From: Treponema sp.
Lineage (GTDB): Bacteria; Spirochaetota; Spirochaetia; Treponematales; Breznakiellaceae
DNA length: 18,629 nucleotides
Reading direction: 5' to 3'
NCBI GenBank assembly: GCA_031258505.1
Contig: JAIRMT010000028.1
Coordinates: 1-18,629 of the forward strand
The translations under genes and the position numbers were made by a program. The notes below the pieces were generated by a model that searched no databases, had not been told where the DNA came from, and saw only the letters and a program-made list of their open reading frames with translations. Below, piece by piece: positions 13,614 to 18,629 of the stretch (position 1 is the stretch's first letter; every line of letters starts with the position of its first letter).

Positions 13614-14492
13614 ATGAACAAGTTTCATGTTTTATCGGGTTTGACTGCTGCCTTCGTGCTGGCCACGTTTATACTGACCGGTTGCAAGGGCAAGGACACG
13701 GCGGCGGCTCAGGACACGGCGGCGGCTCAGTCAAGTGTGGATGCGCCCCGAAAAATCGTGGTCGGTACGGGGAACGTCTTTAAGGGCTTTTGTTTCCTGG
13801 ATGAGAAAGGAGAGCTGGTGGGCTATGAGATCGACGTGCTGAAGGCGGTTGACGAGATTCTTCCCCAGTATGAGTTTGTGCTGGAAACGGCAGAGTTCCG
13901 CGCAATTCTCGTGGGACTTGAGGCGAAGAAATACGACTTTGCCGCTCATAACTGGGCGAAAAACGCCGAGCGTGAGGCAAAGTTTCTCTACGGCAAGGTG
14001 CCGCTCGGCTTCTACTCCTATTCGCTGGTGGTGCGGAAGGACGAGACTGGGATCAATTCCGTGAGCGACCTTGAGGGGAAAAACGTCTCGACCAGCACCG
14101 GCTCTAATGTTTCCGGCCTTCTTGAGGCGTACAACAAGGAACAAGCCACGACGCCGATCAACCTCATCTACGGCTCGCTTGACGACGAGGGACAGATCAA
14201 GGGCATCACCGAAGGCCGGTTTGACGCCTACATCCTCGACGAAAAACGCTTCCTCGACCAAGATGCGGCCTTCCCCGGCGTGATCAAGGAAACCGGCCCG
14301 CGCCTTCTCCCCGGCTATACCTACTACATCTACAACAAGGGGGAAGAACAGTTGCAACAGGACATTGATGAGGCGATTACCAAGCTCCGTGAAAACGGGA
14401 CACTGAGTACGCTGAGCAAGAAATGGTTTATCGACGATTATTCCGGGCTGCTTCCTGAACTGGAAGAACTTCGCGCTCAGGGTAAGGCGTAG
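13614..14492 (+). CDS. Amino-acid ABC transporter substrate-binding lipoprotein (family 3)
   Basis: 292 residues. A lipoprotein signal ends in ILTGC (Cys24), followed by a flexible linker with an exact 18-bp tandem duplication (13695-13712 and 13713-13730; DTAAAQ twice). The mature domain is a family-3 binding protein: KIVVGTGNVFKGFCFLDEKG, ELVGYEIDVLKAV, FRAILVGLEAKKYDF, YSLVVRKDETGI, DLEGKNVSTSTGSN, then EGRFDAYILDEKR. GGAGG (13605-13609) lies 4 nt before the ATG. It is the first gene of an operon with an M20 hydrolase, two permeases and an ATPase. The order and the ATPase resemble Bacillus Tcy/Yxe systems, so cystine, cysteine conjugates or N-acyl amino acids are plausible ligands; this is context inference. 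Confidence 0.9.
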   Translation: MNKFHVLSGLTAAFVLATFILTGCKGKDTAAAQDTAAAQSSVDAPRKIVVGTGNVFKGFCFLDEKGELVGYEIDVLKAVDEILPQYEFVLETAEFRAILVGLEAKKYDFAAHNWAKNAEREAKFLYGKVPLGFYSYSLVVRKDETGINSVSDLEGKNVSTSTGSNVSGLLEAYNKEQATTPINLIYGSLDDEGQIKGITEGRFDAYILDEKRFLDQDAAFPGVIKETGPRLLPGYTYYIYNKGEEQLQQDIDEAITKLRENGTLSTLSKKWFIDDYSGLLPELEELRAQGKA

Positions 14493-14518
14493 GCAGGACG
14501 CAGGAAGGGGGCCGTTTT

Positions 14519-15787
14519 ATGATACCTGTGATGGAGGCCGCGAAGGCCGAGCGCGATTTTGTTATCAAAACGCGAAGGATGCTCCATGAGTGCGCGGAAC
14601 TCTCAGGCCGTGAGTTTGAAACGGTCCGCTTTATTAAAAAAACGCTGGAAGAATGGTCTATCCCTTACACGGAAATTGAAGACGGCGGCATTGTCGCCTT
14701 CTTGACCGGGAAAAAGGAGAAGGGGAACCGACGGGTCCGCACGCTCGTTCTCCGGGCCGATGTTGACGCGCTTCCCATCGTGGAGAACGAGTACAACCTC
14801 GTGCGGAAGCGCGATTGTATTTCGCAAAACAGAGGTGTGATGCACGCTTGCGGACATGACGCTCACACCGCTGTCTTGCTTTCCGCGTCCCGGATTCTTT
14901 TCGGGATGCGGGAAGCAATCAACGGTAGAATCCTTGCCGTCTTTGAACGCGGCGAGGAAAGGCTGGGCCTCCTCGCCAACATTATCGCGTGGTTTGAACG
15001 AGAGGGTATTCGGCTGGACGGCGCTCACGCGATCCACGTCCGGCCCGACCTCCCTTCGGGGAAGATCGCCGTTTTGCAGGGACCCGTCTTCGCAAGCCCA
15101 CTTGTTTTCGACATTACCCTCAAGGGAACGAGCGGACACGGTTCCCGGCCCGACCTCGCGAATAGCCCACTTGATTGCTTTGTCCATTTCTACAATGCTC
15201 TGAAATCGCTGCGGGAACGGTACATATCGCCATTTGAACTGCTTACGACGAATATAGGGGTTGTCAATTACGGCACGTTAAGCAACGTCATCTCAAGTGA
15301 GCTGCGCTTCAATGGGTCGGCCCGCCTTTACCACGAGGAAACCGCCACAAAGTTTGCGGCGGAACTGGATAATCTGCTTGAACATATAACCGCCGCCTTC
15401 CATTGCGCCTATCAAAAGAACAAATTCGGCGCTCCCCTGCATCCGGTCATCAACGAAAAGGCCATGGTGCGGATAGGACAAAAGGCCGTGCGCCGGTATC
15501 TGGGCGGCGGCTTCCTTGTCGACACCTACGAACCCATGATGTGTTCCGATGACTTCGCGTTCTTCGGCAAGGTCTGCCCTATCCTGATGGTTCATCTGGG
15601 GATCGGCAACCCGGAAAAGGGGACAGGCGGCGAGCTTCATTCCGACACGTTTGACGTTGACGAGGACGCGCTTCCACTCGGCGTCGCGGAGACAGCGGCC
15701 TTCACGCTCCAGTTCTTTGAATATGCGCCCGAAACAGGCGTACCCGAAGAACCGGACGAAGGAAACACAGAGGCGCGAGATGGGTAA
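14519..15787 (+). CDS. M20 family amidohydrolase/peptidase (N-acyl-amino-acid deacylase type)
   Basis: 422 residues, the usual M20D size. The metal-binding layout is complete: MHACGHDAHT (Cys and His ligands), FERGEE (Glu pair, with RG replacing the usual PA), GAHAIHVRPDLPSG (His) and a C-terminal LHSDTFDVDEDAL (His). SGHGSRPD in the dimerisation domain is also family-typical. There is no signal peptide, so it is cytoplasmic. GGAAGGGGG lies 7 nt before the ATG. It starts 26 bp after the binding protein stop and overlaps the next permease by 8 nt, so it is part of the transporter operon. Members of this family remove acyl groups from imported amino-acid conjugates, which suggests the transporter brings in such a compound. 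The exact substrate cannot be told from sequence. Confidence 0.9.
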   Translation: MIPVMEAAKAERDFVIKTRRMLHECAELSGREFETVRFIKKTLEEWSIPYTEIEDGGIVAFLTGKKEKGNRRVRTLVLRADVDALPIVENEYNLVRKRDCISQNRGVMHACGHDAHTAVLLSASRILFGMREAINGRILAVFERGEERLGLLANIIAWFEREGIRLDGAHAIHVRPDLPSGKIAVLQGPVFASPLVFDITLKGTSGHGSRPDLANSPLDCFVHFYNALKSLRERYISPFELLTTNIGVVNYGTLSNVISSELRFNGSARLYHEETATKFAAELDNLLEHITAAFHCAYQKNKFGAPLHPVINEKAMVRIGQKAVRRYLGGGFLVDTYEPMMCSDDFAFFGKVCPILMVHLGIGNPEKGTGGELHSDTFDVDEDALPLGVAETAAFTLQFFEYAPETGVPEEPDEGNTEARDG

Positions 15788-16481
15788 CTTTTTCAGCCTT
15801 AACCGCTTCATCGCCAACATTCCGCTTATCCTTCCCAAACTGCCGGTAACCCTCTCGCTCGTTCTTGTGTCGATGGCGGCGGGGATCGTGCTGGGGATCA
15901 TCGCCGCGCTGATCCGGCTCAACAAGGTCCCGATACTCTACCAGATCACCGGCATTGGGGTCTCTTTCCTCCGGGGAACGCCGATCATCGTCCAGTTGTT
16001 CGTCGTGTATTTCGGCGTCCCCTTTCTGCTATCGAAAATCGGGATAAACGCCGCCCGCTGGAACAAGTTTATCTTTGTCAACGTTACCTACGCGCTCAAT
16101 ACCAGCGCCTTCCTCTCCGAAATCATCCGGGGCAGCATCCTCAGCATCGATCCGGGGCAACGTGAAGCCGCGCTCTCCTGCGGGCTCACCCCGTTTCAGG
16201 CGTTCAAGCGGGTCGTCGCGCCCCAGGCGCTCCTTGTCGCGCTGCCATCTTTTTCGGTAAGCCTCCTTTCGCTGTTGCAAAACACCTCGCTCGCCTTTAC
16301 CATCGGCATCGTCGATATGGTGGGCCAGGTACGGGCGATTGCCATCCGCACACATCACGTCCTGGAAGGATACGTCGCTGTTGCCATCATCTTCGTGCTG
16401 CTCTCCTTTCTCATCAACGCGCTCTTTGCGCGGATGGAAAAGCGCCTGCGGGACAAGATCAATCTGGAGGACGTACGATGA
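15780..16481 (+). CDS. Polar amino-acid ABC transporter permease 1
   Basis: 233-residue inner-membrane protein of the His/Glu/Gln-type permease family with about five membrane helices. Typical motifs are SFLRGTPIIVQLFVVYFGVP and the EAA loop GQREAALSCGLTPFQAFKRV, which docks on the ATPase, plus a conserved NTSLAFTIGIVDM segment as in cystine permeases. The frame is open back to 15651, but that extension is antisense-like, basic, and overlaps the M20 gene. The ATG at 15780 has AGAGG upstream, starts the natural sequence MGNFFSLNRF and overlaps the M20 stop by 8 nt. It pairs with permease 2, overlapping it by 4 nt. Confidence 0.92.
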   Translation: MGNFFSLNRFIANIPLILPKLPVTLSLVLVSMAAGIVLGIIAALIRLNKVPILYQITGIGVSFLRGTPIIVQLFVVYFGVPFLLSKIGINAARWNKFIFVNVTYALNTSAFLSEIIRGSILSIDPGQREAALSCGLTPFQAFKRVVAPQALLVALPSFSVSLLSLLQNTSLAFTIGIVDMVGQVRAIAIRTHHVLEGYVAVAIIFVLLSFLINALFARMEKRLRDKINLEDVR

Positions 16482-17176
16482 ACTTCGGACTGGAATATCT
16501 TCTTGAATCACTGAAATCAGGACTTCGCGCCGCGCCGTTGACGTTGGGCGTATCGTTCCTGTCGTTTCTCTTCAGCCTTGTCTTAGGGGCCTTCATCGCG
16601 TCCTGCCGGGTGTACCACATTCGCTTTCTCGACCGCTTCTTCAAAATCGCGGTGGACATCGTGAAGGCGGTTCCCGGTATCCTCATCATATATATCGTGT
16701 ATTTCTCAATCACGGACGGCTACAACGCGCTAACAGCGGCGCTCCACCTCAACACGAGCTCCAAGAACATCAGCATGAACGTCATCGCAGTAATGGCCCT
16801 CACCATCATGGGCAGCGCGGCAGTCTCCGAAACTATCCGAGGGGCACTGCTGTCCGTGCCAAAAGGCCAATACGAAGCAGGCTATTCCTGCGGCCTCACC
16901 TTCACCCATGTCTTCCGCCGCGTGATCCTGCCCCAGGTCGTTCCGGCGGCGATACCCGTACTGTGCAACAACATCATCATCTTCATCAAACTCTCGTCGA
17001 TCCTCTACTTCATCTCCGTGATGGACATCCTCAACGCTACGATGATCCCGGCCACATACAACTACCGCTTCCTCGAAGCCTACGTCGCCGCCGCTCTCCT
17101 CTACTGGCTTATCGGATTTGTCATTGAGCAGGCATCGAAGCTGCTGGAGAAGATGTTCAGCGTGTATAAGAGGTGA
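16478..17176 (+). CDS. Polar amino-acid ABC transporter permease 2
   Basis: 232-residue inner-membrane protein, second half of the heterodimeric membrane channel. It shares the family fold (APLTLGVSFLSFLFSLVLGA, the VKAVPGILIIYIVYF helix and the EAA loop GQYEAGYSCGLTFTHVFRRV) but is more divergent than permease 1; for example KAVPG replaces the usual RGTP. The start overlaps the previous stop (ATGA), implying coupled translation. A 344-bp gap with several hairpins separates it from the ATPase, in contrast to the overlaps upstream. Confidence 0.92.
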   Translation: MNFGLEYLLESLKSGLRAAPLTLGVSFLSFLFSLVLGAFIASCRVYHIRFLDRFFKIAVDIVKAVPGILIIYIVYFSITDGYNALTAALHLNTSSKNISMNVIAVMALTIMGSAAVSETIRGALLSVPKGQYEAGYSCGLTFTHVFRRVILPQVVPAAIPVLCNNIIIFIKLSSILYFISVMDILNATMIPATYNYRFLEAYVAAALLYWLIGFVIEQASKLLEKMFSVYKR

Positions 17177-17208
17177 AAGATTGGCGGCTTTACAGGTGAT
17201 GGAATAAC

Positions 17209-17247
17209 AGACTTGTGAGATAACCCGGTTGGTTATCTCACAAGTCT
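17209..17247 (+). terminator. 17-bp perfect hairpin, possible intra-operon terminator or attenuator
   Basis: The arms 17209-17225 (AGACTTGTGAGATAACC) and 17231-17247 are perfectly complementary with a CGGTT loop. A run of five T begins 6 nt later (17253-17257). It lies 32 bp after permease 2. It could stop or reduce transcription into the ATPase gene. Confidence 0.55.
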
Positions 17248-17248
17248 T

Positions 17249-17280
17249 GCAGTTTTTCAGGCAAAGCCTTGCAAAACTGC
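17249..17280. repeat. Second inverted repeat in the permease-ATPase gap
   Basis: Arms 17249-17262 (GCAGTTTTTCAGGC) and 17266-17280 (GCCTTGCAAAACTGC) pair with one mismatch and one bulged base around AAA. Confidence 0.6.
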
Positions 17281-17293
17281 GTTTTTTAGCGGA

Positions 17294-17326
17294 AGTTGTT
17301 CGGAAACTTGAGGTTTCCAAACAACT
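17294..17326. repeat. Third inverted repeat in the permease-ATPase gap
   Basis: Arms 17294-17307 (AGTTGTTCGGAAAC) and 17313-17326 (GTTTCCAAACAACT) pair with a single mismatch around TTGAG. It directly precedes the MITE-like element. Confidence 0.6.
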
Positions 17327-17333
17327 CTAATAA

Positions 17334-17495
17334 GGAGGGAGAAGTTTCCCACTGTAAACAAGTTAGGGATTTAGGATTGCGCTTTGGATGTATATCCGGT
17401 CGAACTGTATACTTTCTGACCGAATTTACGCCAAACATGAAGGAATATGTATCTGCCATTTTCTTAATTTGCCGACAGTGGGAAACTTCCTCTCA
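17334..17495. mobile_element. MITE-like element with terminal inverted repeats
   Basis: An exact 15-bp inverted repeat (17341-17355 GAAGTTTCCCACTGT and 17475-17489) extends imperfectly to about 21 bp. The resulting 162-bp segment is flanked by TAATAA on both sides (17328-17333 and 17496-17501), a possible target duplication. The interior is AT-richer than the genes and has no convincing protein; it contains a lone TATACT (17408-17413) that might serve the ATPase gene. AT-rich 6-bp repeats can arise by chance, so an RNA regulatory stem remains an alternative. Confidence 0.4.
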
Positions 17496-17520
17496 TAATA
17501 ATCTATTGGAGGAGCAGGTT

Positions 17521-18276
17521 ATGCTTGAAGTGAAAGGGTTACGGAAGTCGTTTGGGAAAAACGAGGTGCTGAAGGGGGTTGACCTTCAGGTGGAGAAGGG
17601 CGATGTGATCGTGATTATCGGGCCGTCTGGGTCGGGGAAGACCACGCTGCTGCGCTGTGTCAACTTTCTGGAACGGGCGGACGCCGGGATTCTCACGCTC
17701 GGTAACGAGCCGCCGCTTGATTTGACGCGAGCGGGGAAGAAGCAGATTCTCGCGGTCAGGCGGAGGACGGCGTTTGTGTTTCAGAATTTCAATCTGTTTA
17801 ACAACATGACGGCGAAGCGGAACGTGATGGAAGGGCTGGTAACGGCGCGGGGGGTTCCGGTGAAAGAGGCGGAGGAGGCTGCGGTTGCAGCGTTGAACAA
17901 GGTCGGGCTGTCGGACAAGATGGACGCCTATCCGTCCCGGCTTTCCGGCGGGCAGCAGCAGCGGGTTGGGATTGCCCGCGCCATCGCGCTGAAGCCGATG
18001 GTGATTCTCTTTGACGAACCAACATCCGCGCTTGATCCTGAACTGGTCGGGGAGACGCTGGCCGTCATCAAGCGTATCGCAAGGGAAGGGGTAACAATGG
18101 TGGTTGTAACGCACGAGATGCGCTTCGCTCAGGATGTGGCCAACAAGGTGATTTTCATGGACAAAGGGGTTGTCGTCGAGGAAGGGACACCAGACGCGAT
18201 CTTTGCGCGCGCAAAGGAGGAACGTACGCGGCAGTTCCTCTCGCGGATCATTCCAGCAGGGGATTACACAATATAA
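17521..18276 (+). CDS. Polar amino-acid ABC transporter ATPase (TcyN-like)
   Basis: 251 residues with all ABC motifs: Walker A GPSGSGKTT (34-42), the Q-loop VFQNFNLF, the signature LSGGQQQRVGIARA, Walker B VILFDEPTSALDPE and the H-loop VTHEM. Segments such as VRRRTAFVFQNFNLFNN, NVMEGL and VVEEGTPDAIFARAKEERTR resemble cystine-type ATPases (TcyN/TcyC) more than GlnQ. This is a resemblance from memory. The frame is open back to 17296, but that extension runs through the inverted-repeat region; GGAGGAG (17508-17514) sits 6 nt before the ATG at 17521. It supplies energy to the two permeases encoded upstream. Because of the gap it may be expressed separately. Confidence 0.94.
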   Translation: MLEVKGLRKSFGKNEVLKGVDLQVEKGDVIVIIGPSGSGKTTLLRCVNFLERADAGILTLGNEPPLDLTRAGKKQILAVRRRTAFVFQNFNLFNNMTAKRNVMEGLVTARGVPVKEAEEAAVAALNKVGLSDKMDAYPSRLSGGQQQRVGIARAIALKPMVILFDEPTSALDPELVGETLAVIKRIAREGVTMVVVTHEMRFAQDVANKVIFMDKGVVVEEGTPDAIFARAKEERTRQFLSRIIPAGDYTI

Positions 18277-18395
18277 GGCGCGGAATGGTTGAGTACAAAA
18301 ATTTCACCTATTCCCTTGATCGATACGCAACTTATAACTCATGTTACGCAGGAAGAAAAGACGGTAAGAATTTGTCATCGAATGGACGCTAATAT

Positions 18396-18441
18396 ACGCG
18401 AATATTTCATTTCTCTAAAGAAGATTCGCGTTCATTCGCGT
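18396..18441. repeat. ATTCGCGT direct and inverted repeats
   Basis: ACGCGAAT (18396-18403) is an inverted copy of ATTCGCGT, which occurs at 18424-18431 and 18434-18441, with a partial AATTCG after. Such short units look like a decayed intergenic repeat. From 18277 to 18478 I see nothing else convincing; the 76-codon frame from TTG 18289 crosses these repeats and has no ribosome site. Confidence 0.45.
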
Positions 18442-18478
18442 AATTCGATGATCTTTTTCTTTCCGGCGCGTAAGGTGA

Positions 18479-18629
18479 GTTATAAGCAAGCTGTACGCAC
18501 TCAAGAACCTACTCATTGATACGGTAAGCCTTGATAGCGCGGACACGGAAATTCACGGTAAGCTGACGGCAGTACGTGCTTCTTTTGATATTGTAGTTCA
18601 CACACTCAAACTGAGTAACGCGGGCTTGA
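18479..18629 (+). other. Unidentified open frame running off the right edge
   Basis: After TGA at 18476-18478 the frame is open to the window end (50 codons). It has balanced, protein-like composition (KLYALKNLLIDTVSLDSADT, EIHGKLTAVRASFDIVVHTL). No standard start codon occurs near its beginning and no ribosome site is seen, so it may be a 5'-truncated gene remnant or a frame-shifted gene. I do not recognise a family. Confidence 0.3.

Noticed and set aside
13731..14357. 208-codon minus-strand ORF opposite the amino-acid binding protein
   Set aside because: It is antisense to a clear lipoprotein gene and has no ribosome site or recognisable domain.
15651..15779. N-terminal extension of permease 1
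   Set aside because: The extension is an Arg/Ser-rich alternate reading of the M20 gene; the permease begins naturally at 15780 with an 8-nt overlap.
17388..17498. 36-codon ORF inside the MITE-like element
   Set aside because: No ribosome site and no recognisable features; it ends in the right terminal repeat.
17296..17520. N-terminal extension of the ATPase
   Set aside because: It translates the inverted-repeat region; ABC ATPases of this family begin at the MLEVKGL position, which has a strong ribosome site.

Overview
The window looks like chromosomal DNA of a spirochaete, most likely a Treponema of the insect-gut (termite) type. The reasons are mixed GC content near 50%, spirochaete-style lipoprotein signals, a cytoplasmic [FeFe]-hydrogenase-like chemoreceptor, a diderm MCE/Mla lipid transporter, and sugar- and amino-acid-scavenging ABC genes. 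The organism assignment is inference; no rRNA or tRNA gene was seen.

Left part (1-2591): the edge carries the tail of an open frame with two 21-bp repeat units. It is followed by two inverted repeats in front of a secreted family-1 solute-binding protein (217-1800) that has no permease beside it. Downstream are a 15-bp hairpin and a non-CRISPR array of twelve 21-bp units (1900-2151), then a strong extended -10 promoter, a small doubtful ORF holding a run of 15 C, and a second promoter.

Centre-left (2592-4700): a 702-residue soluble fusion of 2x[4Fe-4S] ferredoxin, a sensory-type [FeFe] hydrogenase H-cluster domain, a further Fe-S domain and a chemotaxis signalling hairpin. It is most simply read as a cytoplasmic H2/redox sensor for chemotaxis and is the most interesting gene here.

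Centre (4709-8132, minus strand): an MCE-type lipid transport operon, transcribed permease (MlaE-like), ATPase (MlaF-like), MCE protein (MlaD-like), then a TPR lipoprotein. It ends 8 bp from the convergent chemoreceptor gene. Next come a complete GH2 beta-galactosidase (8301-11390, minus) and rpsU with a TTG start and a strong promoter (11489-11692, minus).

Right part (11700-18629, plus strand): a decayed IS200/IS605-type element end pair, gpsA with an unusual internal insertion, a transposase C-terminal remnant, and a five-gene polar amino-acid ABC operon (lipoprotein SBP, M20 amidohydrolase, two permeases, ATPase). Gene content resembles the cystine / N-acyl-amino-acid uptake operons of Bacillus (Tcy/Yxe). 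The ATPase is separated from the tightly overlapping permease genes by 344 bp packed with inverted repeats, including a MITE-like element. The last 350 bp hold degenerate repeats and the start of an unidentified frame that runs off the window.
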